A stretch of DNA of 64,000 nucleotides from Gammaproteobacteria bacterium (GTDB lineage Bacteria; Pseudomonadota; Gammaproteobacteria; JAABTG01), in NCBI GenBank assembly GCA_034522055.1, contig JAXHLS010000002.1, forward strand, positions 930,001-994,000, given 5' to 3'. The translations under genes and the position numbers were made by a program. Below the pieces are notes generated by a model. The model had not been told where the DNA came from and ran no database searches. It saw nothing but the letters and a program-made list of their open reading frames with translations. This document shows, piece after piece, positions 37,641-46,205 of the stretch. The first letter of the stretch is position 1. Every line of letters begins with the position of its first letter.

Positions 37641-37908
37641 AACCCCATCTCGAACCTTACGCCCCCGTTTGCGCGGCCCAAGGGACCACCCCGTGAGGCA
37701 TTCCCATTGCTCCACGAGGGCCTGCGAGCCCGGCGGAGGCCCCGCGCAGGAAGGCCTCTCCACGAAGTCATCATCACTCTCCGCTCTCACAGGCAGGCGG
37801 GCCCGTCGTCGATGCCCTCCGGTGCCGGTGCCACCGTGACCAATGACCAATTCGTCATCGATACCGTCGATGTGGGGCAGGCACTCGACGAAAATTAGTA
37901 TACTGTCC
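37624..37908. repeat. 285-bp segment with perfect 16-bp terminal inverted repeats
   Basis: GGACAGTATACTAATT at 37624-37639 is repeated in inverse as AATTAGTATACTGTCC at 37893-37908. The 253 bases between have no convincing ORF. The right arm supplies the last codons (GTVY) and stop of prmB; the left arm touches the group II intron. It looks like a small non-autonomous (MITE/REP-like) element. Confidence 0.75.
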
Positions 37909-38830
37909 CCGAAATAGCGGCGGCCTCGAGGATGAACACGCCCTCGCCACCGCGCTCGAAATCGGGCCAGTAGAAAGGCAGGTTGGGATAGGCGGCCTCC
38001 AGGGCGGGGCGGCTGGCCCCCACCTCCACCACCAGGATCCCACCGGGGGCCAGGAAACGGGGGGCGCCCTCCAGGATGCGCCGCACCACATCCAACCCGT
38101 CCTCCCCCGCCTCCAGGCCCAGCAGGGGCTCGCGGCGGTACTCCGCCGGCATACGGCGCAGTTCGCGACGGTCCACATAGGGCGGGTTGCTGACGATGAT
38201 GTCGTAGCCCGCGGCGGGCTCCAAGCCCTGGAATACATCCGCGCGATGCAGGTGCACCCGCTCCACCAGGCCATGGCGCTTGACGTTCTCCAGGGCCACG
38301 TCGAGGGACTGGTCCGATATGTCCGTGGCATCCACCCGGGCATGGGGAAAGGCCATGGCGCAGGCGATGGCGATGCAGCCACTGCCGGTACCGATCTCCA
38401 GCACCGCCTTCACTTCATCGCCGGCGACCCAGGGCTCGAAGCCCGTCTCGATGAGTTCGGCGATGGGTGAACGCGGCACCAGCACCCGCTCGTCCACGTA
38501 AAAGGGCAGGCCCGCGAACCAGGCCTCGTGGGTCAGATAGGGCAGCGGCACCCGATCCTCCACGCGCCGTCGCAACAGCCCCAGCACCGTGCCCTTCTCC
38601 GCCTCCGTGAGCCGCGCGCCGAACACCTCCACGGGGGGTGCGGGATCGAGATGCAGGGCATGGAGCACGAGGGCCGCCGCCTCGTCCAGGGCATTGTCCG
38701 TGCCGTGGCCGAAGAACACCCCCGCCTCGTTGAGCCGGCTCGCCCCCCAGCGGATGAAGTCGGCGACGGTGGCGAGCTCCCGGGCGGCGGACTGAAAGGG
38801 TTCGGGGAGGTGGAAGGGGTCGGTGGTCAT
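37895..38830 (-). CDS. prmB: Ribosomal protein L3 N5-glutamine methyltransferase
   Basis: A class I methyltransferase modifying a glutamine of L3. Motifs: LEIGTGSGCIAIACA (SAM), DATDISDQSLDVALENV and the glutamine-binding SNPPYVDRRELRRMP. An N-terminal helical domain (about 1-100) contains DNALDEAAALVLHALHL, and VLVPRSPIAELIE matches PrmB rather than PrmC. The ATG at 38830 gives 311 residues. The last four residues come from a repeat. aroC, the common partner gene, is far away. Confidence 0.9.
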   Translation of the reverse strand: MTTDPFHLPEPFQSAARELATVADFIRWGASRLNEAGVFFGHGTDNALDEAAALVLHALHLDPAPPVEVFGARLTEAEKGTVLGLLRRRVEDRVPLPYLTHEAWFAGLPFYVDERVLVPRSPIAELIETGFEPWVAGDEVKAVLEIGTGSGCIAIACAMAFPHARVDATDISDQSLDVALENVKRHGLVERVHLHRADVFQGLEPAAGYDIIVSNPPYVDRRELRRMPAEYRREPLLGLEAGEDGLDVVRRILEGAPRFLAPGGILVVEVGASRPALEAAYPNLPFYWPDFERGGEGVFILEAAAISGTVY

Positions 38831-38907
38831 GGGGGGCTTGGAAGTGAGTGAAGGGGGTCTAGAGACAAGGGAATGGGGTCGAGAAACGGGTGAGGGTTTA
38901 GAAACCG

Positions 38908-38946
38908 GTGAATAGTTTAGAAACCAGTGAATAGTGAATAGTGAAT
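38908..38946. repeat. GTGAATA array, left part (locus 4)
   Basis: GTGAATAGTTTAGAAACC is followed by several GTGAATA copies upstream of prmB. The insertion sequence begins immediately after the last GTGAAT. The mirrored array is at 40796-40864 beyond the IS. Confidence 0.8.
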
Positions 38947-40650
38947 GGGTGCAGATCTTATAGAACGAGTTGATCGGCCAATAGAAACAAGTAGTTGCAT
39001 ATTTCATGGAGAAAATACAGGGTGTAACCAACGGGGAGACAAGCAGTTTGAGGCCAACTCCCCCCATTGGAGACACCCTGTGCAAAAAGCATATACGAAA
39101 GTCGAGCCGACCACATTCGATGAATTCACCGCAACGAGGGATCAGCTAGAGCGAGTGATCAGCCGTTTGCGGTCGCCTGAAGCGTCCAATCAGCGCCATG
39201 ACGAACTGGAAAGCATGATCCACCAGGAAGGGCAGGAGCTGTGCCGGCTGCTGTATCAGGCGGGGCTTGATGTGCGCTCGAATGAAGAGGTGAAGCGGGA
39301 AGCCGTGACGGGCCATGACAACGTCGTGCGCACCTATTACCGGGAAGGCTGCGAGCGCCAGATAGAGAGTATGTTTGGCGAAGTCATCTATCGCAGAAAG
39401 GGTTACAGCCACCCCCAGGGTGAGTGTCTTTTTCCGCTGGATGAAGCCCTCAATATGCCGAAGAGGAAGTACACCTACGGTCTGAGGGCATGTATCAGTC
39501 TGGCCGTGTGTCAGAACGCATTCGATGCCTCGCTTGAAGGACTGTCCACTTTGATAGAGGGCAAGATACCGAAGCGTCAGGCACAAGAGCTGGTGTCGGA
39601 GGTGAGCACGGATTTCGAGGCATTCTACGCCCAGCGCGCCATCACGCCGGTACAGTTGCCGGGCACCGTGCTGGTGATGAGCCAGGATGGCAAGGGGATC
39701 GCGCTACGTCATGAGGATCTGCGCGAGGCCACACGCAAAGCGGCACAGCAGGAGCACCATACGCTGTGTACGCGTCTGAGCACGGGGGAGAAACGCAACC
39801 GCAAGCGCATGGCGACGGTAGCCACGGTCTATGATGTGGCGCCCCACGTTCGCTCAGCGGTGGACGTGATAGGGAGACAGGGGGAGGACGGTAAGCCTTC
39901 ACGCAAGGACGCGCCGAAGGCGCAGAACAAGCGAGTATGGGCCTCGATCGAAGCAGACATGGAGCGGGTCACGGAGCAAATTGTGGAGGAATCCCTGCGC
40001 CGGGATCCGAAACGCGAGCGGCCTTGGGTGATGCTGGTTGACGGGCACAAGGACCAAATCAAGGTAATCAAGCGGGTGTTCAAGCGACACGCCATTAAGG
40101 TCCCGCTGATCCTGGACTTCATCCATGTCCTGGAATACCTGTGGCGCGCGACCTGGTGCTTCTTTGACAGCAAAGATAAGGAGCAGGCGCAGGCGGCCGA
40201 GCACTGGGTGTTGGAGAAGGCGCAAGCCATCCTTGAAGGACGTTCCGGCCCAGTGGCGGCCGGGATAAGGATCAAGGCCAAGCGCTGCGCGCTGTCAGCG
40301 AAGAAGCAAGAGGTCATCGCGACAGTGGCGAATTACTTGACCAACCATACTGCGATGTTGCGTTACGACCAGTTCATGCAACAGGGTTACCCGATAGCAA
40401 CCGGCGTGATCGAAGGCGCGTGCCGCCATCTGATTGCTGATCGGTTCGAAATAACGGGGGCGCGTTGGTCGCTAAAAACCGCGGAGGGCATCCTTCGGCT
40501 TCGTGCGATCCGCGCCAGTGGCGACTGGGATAGGTATCAGGCATTCCACAAGAAGCAGGAGTGGAAAAGAAACCACCTTCAGCGCTTCCACGGGCCGGAA
40601 ACACAAGCCATGGTTTGGGCGGAATGAGTCGTTCTAAAAGAGCCGCACCC
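38947..40650 (+). mobile_element. ISKra4-family insertion sequence with terminal inverted repeats and 9-bp duplication
   Basis: The left end GGGTGCAGATCTTATAGAAC and the right end (read inverted, GGGTGCGGCTCTTTTAGAAC) match at most of 20 positions. ATAGTGAAT occurs on both flanks (38938-38946 and 40651-40659), an apparent 9-bp target duplication, in line with lengths reported for part of this family. It inserted into the heptad array between prmB and rimO. Because the target itself is repetitive, the duplication could partly be fortuitous. Confidence 0.8.
39080..40627 (+). CDS. ISKra4-family transposase
   Basis: From GTG at 39080 the product is 515 residues. It carries the family text MSQDGKGI (first catalytic Asp), MLVDGHKDQIKVI, LDFIHVLEYLW, and GYPIATGVIEGACRHLIADRFEITGARWSL with the late Glu. 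ACAGGGTGT (39017) and ACACCCTGT (39074) could pair around the start codon and limit translation. An in-frame ATG at 38945 precedes the IS end and is unlikely to be used. The frame is intact, so the element may be active. Confidence 0.88.
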   Translation: MQKAYTKVEPTTFDEFTATRDQLERVISRLRSPEASNQRHDELESMIHQEGQELCRLLYQAGLDVRSNEEVKREAVTGHDNVVRTYYREGCERQIESMFGEVIYRRKGYSHPQGECLFPLDEALNMPKRKYTYGLRACISLAVCQNAFDASLEGLSTLIEGKIPKRQAQELVSEVSTDFEAFYAQRAITPVQLPGTVLVMSQDGKGIALRHEDLREATRKAAQQEHHTLCTRLSTGEKRNRKRMATVATVYDVAPHVRSAVDVIGRQGEDGKPSRKDAPKAQNKRVWASIEADMERVTEQIVEESLRRDPKRERPWVMLVDGHKDQIKVIKRVFKRHAIKVPLILDFIHVLEYLWRATWCFFDSKDKEQAQAAEHWVLEKAQAILEGRSGPVAAGIRIKAKRCALSAKKQEVIATVANYLTNHTAMLRYDQFMQQGYPIATGVIEGACRHLIADRFEITGARWSLKTAEGILRLRAIRASGDWDRYQAFHKKQEWKRNHLQRFHGPETQAMVWAE

Positions 40651-40795
40651 ATAGTGAATGGCAACAGCGTGGGGGCCGCGTGGGCCGGTCCATTAGGCCC
40701 GCGCTGTCGTAACGGGTAACCGATCGTGGATCTTTTTTGCGTACCCGTCGGCAGGCTCCACTATGGCCGCTTTGTGCGTTCTGTTTTCTGTTTTT

Positions 40796-40864
40796 ACCAT
40801 TCACCATTCACCATTCACTATCCTCATGAACTATTCACCATCCTCATGACCCATTCACCATCCT
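40796..40864. repeat. Inverted GTGAATG array, right part (locus 4)
   Basis: Tandem CATTCAC copies mixed with CCTCATGA spacers form the mirror of the array at 38908-38946. The rimO stop and last codons lie inside it. The 145 bases between the IS duplication and this array have no recognisable feature. Confidence 0.8.
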
Positions 40865-42198
40865 ATCCTTTCCCCCCACAAATCATGCTCATCCGAGTCC
40901 ACGATGCGCACCGGATAGCGCCGGCCCACGGCCATATCGCCGGGGGCCTCGACGATGATCACGCCGTCCACGTCCGGGGCCTCCAGGTCGCTGCGACACA
41001 GGGCGGCCTCGGGGGCCACTTCGTCCACCACCACCTCGGTGACCTCGCCGTGGCGGGCGGCCAGGCGCTCCCGGCTGATGGCGCCCTGGGCTTCCATGAG
41101 GCGGGCCAGACGCTCCTCTTTGAGCTCCTCGGGCACGGGGTCTCCGAGGGCATTGGCCGCGGCGCCCTCCACGGCTGAGTAGGTGAAGGCCCCCACGCGG
41201 TCGAGGCGGGCCGCGGCGAGGAAATCCAGCAAATCCCCAAACTCCGCCTCGGTCTCGCCGGGAAAGCCGACGATGAAGGTGCTGCGCAGGGCGATGCGCG
41301 GACACAGGGCCCGCCAGGCAGCGATGCGCCGGGCCATGTCCTCGGCGTCCGCGGGGCGGCACATGGCCTTGAGGACCCGGGGACTGGCGTGCTGCAGGGG
41401 GACGTCCAGGTAGGGCAGGATGGCGCCCGCCGCCATGAGTTCCACCAGCTCGTCCACGTGGGGATAGGGGTAGACGTAGTGCAGGCGGACCCACGCGCCG
41501 AGGCCCCCGAGGGCGGCGGCCAGTTCGGTGATGCGGGTCTTGAGGGGCCGGCCACCCCAGATGTCGCTGCGGTAACGCCGATCCACGCCGTAGGCGCTGG
41601 TGTCCTGGCTGATCACCAGCAACTCCCCCACGCCGGCCTGCACCAGGCCCTCGGCCTCGGCCATGACGTCGCCGGCGGGGCGGCTCACCAGGCGGCCGCG
41701 CATGCTGGGAATGATGCAGAAGCTGCAATGGTGGTTGCAGCCCTCGCTGATCTTGAGATACGCATAATGGCCCGGCGTGAGGCGCACGCCCTGGGGCGGC
41801 ACCAGGCTGGTGAAGGGATGGTGGGGCGCCGGCAGGTGGCGGTGGACGGCGTCCATCACGGCGCCGGGGGCGTGGGGCCCGGTGACCGCCAGCACCGCGG
41901 GATGGGTGCGGCTGACCACGTCCCCCTTGGCCCCCAGGCAACCGGTGACCACCACCCGCCCGTTCTCTTCCAGGGCCTCGCCGATGGCCTCCAGGGACTC
42001 CTCCACCGCCGCATCGATGAAGCCGCAGGTGTTGACGATCACCAACTGGGCGTCTTCGTAGCTCGGCACGATGCGGTAGCCCTCGGCCCGCAACCGGGTG
42101 AGGATGTGCTCGGAATCCACCGTGGCCTTGGCACAGCCCAGGCTGACGAAGCCCACCCGGGGGGCGGCGGCATCGCTGAGGGACAGGGCGTCGTTCAC
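40855..42198 (-). CDS. rimO: Ribosomal protein S12 methylthiotransferase
   Basis: RimO methylthiolates Asp88 of S12 using two Fe-S clusters. The UPF0004 domain ([16 protein letters not shown]...[14 protein letters not shown]...VTGCLGAK) supplies three cluster cysteines. The radical-SAM motif is [13 protein letters not shown]-terminal TRAM domain ends at the repeat. GTG at 42198 is chosen since it leaves the usual short lead before VGFVSLGC (447 residues). It overlaps the stop of a seven-codon open frame (MANSRRP), GTGA, hinting at coupled initiation; an in-frame ATG at 42288 is the alternative. Confidence 0.93.
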   Translation of the reverse strand: MNDALSLSDAAAPRVGFVSLGCAKATVDSEHILTRLRAEGYRIVPSYEDAQLVIVNTCGFIDAAVEESLEAIGEALEENGRVVVTGCLGAKGDVVSRTHPAVLAVTGPHAPGAVMDAVHRHLPAPHHPFTSLVPPQGVRLTPGHYAYLKISEGCNHHCSFCIIPSMRGRLVSRPAGDVMAEAEGLVQAGVGELLVISQDTSAYGVDRRYRSDIWGGRPLKTRITELAAALGGLGAWVRLHYVYPYPHVDELVELMAAGAILPYLDVPLQHASPRVLKAMCRPADAEDMARRIAAWRALCPRIALRSTFIVGFPGETEAEFGDLLDFLAAARLDRVGAFTYSAVEGAAANALGDPVPEELKEERLARLMEAQGAISRERLAARHGEVTEVVVDEVAPEAALCRSDLEAPDVDGVIIVEAPGDMAVGRRYPVRIVDSDEHDLWGERIGW

Positions 42199-42336
42199 GG
42201 GCGCCGGGAATTGGCCATGGGATACACGGGATTCACTCCAGAGAAAAGCTAAGGTCTGAAGCGCCCTATTGTGCCACGGTGAAGGCACCTCTGCGCTGCC
42301 GGACCAGGAGGATGGATGATGGGCGGACGCCCCGCC

Positions 42337-43962
42337 TCAGGGCGCCGCCTTGCCCAGGAGCCTGTCGTGATCCACCTCGTCGATCTGCTCGGGCTCCAAG
42401 AAGCGCCGGGCGTAGTCCAGGTAGACCCCTTCGCGCACGAAGACCTCGAAGATATCCGGGTCGATATGGTGGTCCTCACGCATGCAGCAGAGGATCTCCA
42501 GGGCCCGGGACAGCTTCATGCCCGGCTTGTAGGGGCGGTCCCGGGCGGTGAGAGCCTCGAAGATGTCGGCGATGCCCATGACCCGGGCCTGTACCGACAT
42601 CTGCTCCCGGGTCAGCCCCTTGGGGTAGCCCCTACCGTCCATGCGCTCGTGGTGGCCGCCGGCGTACTCGGGCACGTTCTTGAGGTAGGAGGGGAAGGGC
42701 AGGGCCTCCAGCATCTTGATGGTGGCCACGATGTGGTGGTTGATGATCCCCCGCTCCTTCTCGGTGAGGGTGCCCTTGCGTATGCACAGGTTGTGGAGTT
42801 CATCCTCGGTAAGCAGGTTGACCTCCCTTCCGGCGGCGTTCTTCCAGCGGTAGCGGGCGATGCGCCGGATGCGCTCGATGTCCTCGTCGGACATGAACTC
42901 GCCGCCGACGTTGCTGGTGCGCAGGAAGTCCCGGTCGTCCTGCAGCGCCGCCATCTCCGTCTGCAGGCCCGCCTGCTCGGCGTCGTGGTCCACCCACTCC
43001 CCCCGGGCCTGGGCCGCCAGCACCCGTTGCAGCATGCGGATGGCGGCGTCCCGCTTCAACACCTCGAAACGGGCGTCCACCTCGTGGATGCGGTCGTGGA
43101 TGGTCTCCAGCTTGGTGGACTTGTCCACCACGTACTCCGGCGTGGTGACCTTGCCGCAGTCGTGGAGCCAGCCGGCGATCTTCAACTCGTAGCGGTCTTC
43201 TTCGGTCATGGCGAAGTCCGCCAGGGGGCCGCTGGCGGCGCGGGAGGCGGCGTCCGCCAGCATCATGGTGAGTTCCGGCACCCGGCGGCAGTGGCCCCCG
43301 GTGTAGGGGGACTTGTCGTCGATGGCGCCGGCGATGAGTTCGATGAAGGCCTCGAACAGGCGCCGCTGGGCGTCGATGAGCCTCTTGTTGGTCAGCGCCA
43401 CCGCCGCCTGGGAGGACAGGGACTCCACCAGTTGCTGGTCCTCGGCGGAGAAGGGCACCACGGTGCCGCCGCTGCGGGCGTTGATGAGCTGCAGCACGCC
43501 GATGACCCGGCCCTCGTGGTTGACCATGGGCACGGTGAGAAAGGACTTGGAGCGATAGCCCGTCTTGGTATCGAAGGCCCGGGTGCCCGAGAGGTCGAAG
43601 GCCTCCACCTCGTAGGCATCGGGGATGTTGACGGTGACCTTTTCCAGGGCCGCGTGGGCGGCCACCATGGTGTGGTTGGGGCGACCCGCCTCGTCGTAGA
43701 GGGGCAGGGGGTCGAAGCCGATGGCCTCGCCGCTGGTGCCCCCGAGCCTGATGCCCAGGGACTCGTTCAACATGATCTCGAAGTAGAGGCTGTCCTCGTC
43801 GCCGCGCAGGTAGAGGGTGCCGCCGTCGGCGTTGGTCAGCTCCTTGGCGCTCTCCAGGATGCGTTCCAGCAGGCGTTCCGTACTCCCCTCCGCCGACAGG
43901 GCGACGCCGATGTCATTGAGGCGGCGCAACCGTTCGAGGAGAGTGGATGTCTCTGAGTCCAT
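42337..43962 (-). CDS. GAF-domain HD-GYP phosphodiesterase
   Basis: 541 residues. The N-terminal GAF sensor (about 20-190; LERILESAKELTNADGGTLYL, KSFLTVPMVNHEGRVIGVLQLIN) is followed by an HD-GYP output domain (AGWLHDCGKVTTPEYVVDK, HHERMDGRGYPKGLT). HD-GYP enzymes hydrolyse cyclic di-GMP. The helical stretch between HD and GYP (about 320-400) is longer than in minimal domains. No membrane segment, so cytosolic. It is a stand-alone gene with its own upstream region. Confidence 0.9.
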   Translation of the reverse strand: MDSETSTLLERLRRLNDIGVALSAEGSTERLLERILESAKELTNADGGTLYLRGDEDSLYFEIMLNESLGIRLGGTSGEAIGFDPLPLYDEAGRPNHTMVAAHAALEKVTVNIPDAYEVEAFDLSGTRAFDTKTGYRSKSFLTVPMVNHEGRVIGVLQLINARSGGTVVPFSAEDQQLVESLSSQAAVALTNKRLIDAQRRLFEAFIELIAGAIDDKSPYTGGHCRRVPELTMMLADAASRAASGPLADFAMTEEDRYELKIAGWLHDCGKVTTPEYVVDKSTKLETIHDRIHEVDARFEVLKRDAAIRMLQRVLAAQARGEWVDHDAEQAGLQTEMAALQDDRDFLRTSNVGGEFMSDEDIERIRRIARYRWKNAAGREVNLLTEDELHNLCIRKGTLTEKERGIINHHIVATIKMLEALPFPSYLKNVPEYAGGHHERMDGRGYPKGLTREQMSVQARVMGIADIFEALTARDRPYKPGMKLSRALEILCCMREDHHIDPDIFEVFVREGVYLDYARRFLEPEQIDEVDHDRLLGKAAP

Positions 43963-44027
43963 AGGCCCTGGGCCGCGGCAGCAGGTGAGACTCAGAGTTT
44001 AGCAGGCGCGGCGATCCCCCTGAAACA

Positions 44028-44066
44028 ACTACCGCATACGGCTTTCCCATGTCCTTCCCCCGGCGG
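44028..44066 (-). other. Short sequence resembling the 3' end of a group II intron
   Basis: On the minus strand ACATGGGAAAGCCGTATGCGG resembles the stretch just before and into domain V of the intron at 35.8 kb (CACATCGGAAAGCCGTGTACGG). The second half of the hairpin is missing. It may be an intron remnant; the match is short. Confidence 0.3.
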
Positions 44067-44103
44067 ACGCGCCAAGTGCCCGCCTCGGCGGATTGAAGAC
44101 ATA

Positions 44104-44283
44104 AAAAGGGGCTCGTCAGCAGAATTTGTGGGCGTAGAGAGGAGAATTTCCTCTCGCCAAGTCAAGAACGCCAAGGAACCTGTTTGATTGTCGGGATGAA
44201 TCCCGACCTACATCCGAGCCAAAGGAATGGGCGGTGGGGGGTGTTGTGTAGGTCGGACAAGGTCGGGCTTCAGCCCGACAGGC
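44104..44283. repeat. Composite intergenic repeats (B motif plus REP units)
   Basis: Within the 565-base gap before the porin, 44104-44180 repeats most of the sequence found at 8176-8255 (GGAGAATTTCCTCTCGCCAA then AAGAACGCCAAGG). A REP unit (GTCGGGATGAATCCCGAC, 44193) and its partner (GTCGGGCTTCAGCCCGAC, 44263) follow. The remaining 240 bases up to the porin are AT-richer and presumably carry its promoter; no clear Pho box was found. Confidence 0.75.
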
Positions 44284-44527
44284 GGGGCTTCGCGCTCGCC
44301 GCGAGCGAAACATTCACCCACAGATTCTGCGGACGAACTCATTTTTCTCCACTGCAAAAAAACCGAAACGGGGTAAAAAAACCGTCGCAAAACGCCAAGA
44401 AAAACTTAACCCCCCAGTAACTGATCTGCAAATACCGCCCCCTACCATACGTTGCGTATTCGGCACATGTTGCTTCTACGCTACCCGCGAACCTGATCTG
44501 GCACACCATTAACGGGAGATCTCACCC

Positions 44528-45667
44528 ATGAAACACAATACCCTTTACCTTGCTTTCGCTTCCGCTCTTGGACTGGCCGTCGCAGCCCCCACCCAGGCCG
44601 GCGTGACCGTCTACAAGGACGGCGCAAAATACATCGAGATCGGCGGGCGCCTGCAACTGCAGTACCATCACGAAAACCCGGATGCGGGGGAATCCACGGA
44701 CGAGGTAATCTTCCGCCGCCTGCGCCCGTATATCGAAGGCTCGTTCCATAAGGATTGGAAGGCGAAGATCCAGTTCGATGTCGGCAAAGCCGAAGACGGC
44801 AATGAGGTCGCCATCAAGGATGCCTACTTTCAGTACAAGGGTCTCGACAACGTCAAGGTCACCGTCGGCAACGCCAACTTCCCCTTCTCCCGGGAGTTGC
44901 TGACATCTTCCAAACGCCAACAACTGGTGGAAAGGACCTTCGTGGGCGACCACAACTACGGGACCCCGGACCGCAATGCCGGTATCCACCTCACTGGCCA
45001 CTCAAACTCCAAGAAATTTACCTGGGGCGCGTCGGCGACCAGCGCGTCCATCGATCCCGATAATGACAAGCTGGATTTCGACACCCCCATAAACGCCAAC
45101 TCCGACTTCAATCAGGGCTGGATGGCGGGTGGCCGCATCGACTTCCACCCCCTCGGCTACTTGAAGATGTCCCAGGGACATTTTGACCGGGACAAGACCC
45201 GCTTCACCATCGGCGCCGGCGCCTTCACCTGGAGCAACGACGACGACAATAACAGCAACCAAGCCGGGAAGAACGACGTGGATGAGATCACGGGATTGGA
45301 GCTGAGCGCCGCACTACGGGTCGCTGGCCTGTCGGTTGATGCGGAATACAACACCTTCGACGCCGAACTGGTCCAGAACGGCATCACCGATGGCATATAT
45401 GAAAACAGTGATACCACTTTGGAGAATTTCGCCGTCGAAGGGGGTTACATGCTTCCCGGCAACCAGTTCGAACTGGTAGCCGGTTACCAGTCGCAGGACG
45501 CCGACAACTATGCGGAAGAGTGGACCCGCTCTTCCTTCGGCGCCAACTGGTATCTGCACGAGCACAAGGCCAAGGTTCAGCTCACCTACCGCATCGGCGA
45601 GAATCTCGACGGCGTCGACGGCGACGATGCAGACGAGATATTCCTCCAGGGACAGTTCGTCTTCTAG
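44528..45667 (+). CDS. Outer-membrane porin of the OprO/OprP (phosphate-selective) family
   Basis: 379 residues with a signal peptide ending near APTQAG, alternating beta-strand pattern and a C-terminal phenylalanine (FLQGQFVF). The family text VIFRRLRPYIEGSFHKDWKAKIQFD, LTVGNAN-like FPFSRELLTSSK and RNAGIHLTGHSN-like parts match OprO/P-type porins. GGGAGAT precedes the ATG and a perfect terminator follows. Link to phosphate is suggested by family and by the pst operon 11 kb away, not by a visible Pho box. Confidence 0.85.
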   Translation: MKHNTLYLAFASALGLAVAAPTQAGVTVYKDGAKYIEIGGRLQLQYHHENPDAGESTDEVIFRRLRPYIEGSFHKDWKAKIQFDVGKAEDGNEVAIKDAYFQYKGLDNVKVTVGNANFPFSRELLTSSKRQQLVERTFVGDHNYGTPDRNAGIHLTGHSNSKKFTWGASATSASIDPDNDKLDFDTPINANSDFNQGWMAGGRIDFHPLGYLKMSQGHFDRDKTRFTIGAGAFTWSNDDDNNSNQAGKNDVDEITGLELSAALRVAGLSVDAEYNTFDAELVQNGITDGIYENSDTTLENFAVEGGYMLPGNQFELVAGYQSQDADNYAEEWTRSSFGANWYLHEHKAKVQLTYRIGENLDGVDGDDADEIFLQGQFVF

Positions 45668-45700
45668 GCGGAGAGCGATTCGGAACGAGTCGCGACTCGA

Positions 45701-45733
45701 GGGGCCCGCCCGCTGGACCAGGCGGGCCCCTTT
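45701..45733 (+). terminator. Factor-independent terminator after the porin
   Basis: GGGGCCCGCC (45701-45710) and GGCGGGCCCC (45721-45730) form a perfect 10-bp stem with a 10-base loop followed by TTT. Confidence 0.9.
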
Positions 45734-45766
45734 CCATTCAAGCCCCTTATCCCTGGATCCCACACC

Positions 45767-46111
45767 ATGAAGCCTTGGGTGATGTTGCTACCCGTAAGCC
45801 TCGTCATGACCAGCGGTTGCATGATGAACCACACACCCGATTGCGGAACCTATGACTTCGACTGTCGGGATGCCCCCACAGGCCCGGCCCTGGTTACGGG
45901 TTCCACCAGCCCGGCGCAGCCGGCCCCGGTGGAACAGTCTCCATCGGCACGCCCTGCCCCCAGAACTGATAATCCCAGAACCGATGATTCCAGCACCGGT
46001 GATCCCAGAACCGATGTTCGGGTAAACCGATTGGAACGCAGACTCGATACGCTGGAAACCAAGGTGGATCGGATCCTCCGCGTCCTGTCGGCGGAGTACG
46101 AGAGGCGCTGA
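45767..46111 (+). CDS. Small lipoprotein with C-terminal coiled coil
   Basis: 114 residues. A short signal (MKPWVMLLPVSLVMTSGC) ends in a lipobox cysteine. A proline/threonine/aspartate-rich linker with repeated PRTD follows, then a heptad-patterned helix (VNRLERRLDTLETKVDRILRVL) likely to trimerise, reminiscent of Lpp-like or porin-associated lipoproteins. It follows the porin terminator by 33 bases. Function unknown. Confidence 0.65.
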   Translation: MKPWVMLLPVSLVMTSGCMMNHTPDCGTYDFDCRDAPTGPALVTGSTSPAQPAPVEQSPSARPAPRTDNPRTDDSSTGDPRTDVRVNRLERRLDTLETKVDRILRVLSAEYERR

Positions 46112-46205
46112 CGTCTCTCGATAGCAACGCGGGGCTCAATAGCACCGCGGGCGGCGTCCGGACGACCCGGGCCCGCAGCAGCCGGCAGGCCCGCGAAGCT
46201 GGCCG

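Noticed and set aside
37114-37641. 175-residue plus-strand frame upstream of the intron reverse transcriptase
   Set aside because: Lies antisense to the structured 5' domains of the group II intron; similar spurious ORFs are often annotated there.
44490-44510. Possible sigma54 promoter (TGGCACACCATTAAC) before the porin
   Set aside because: The GG-N10-GC spacing is not met.
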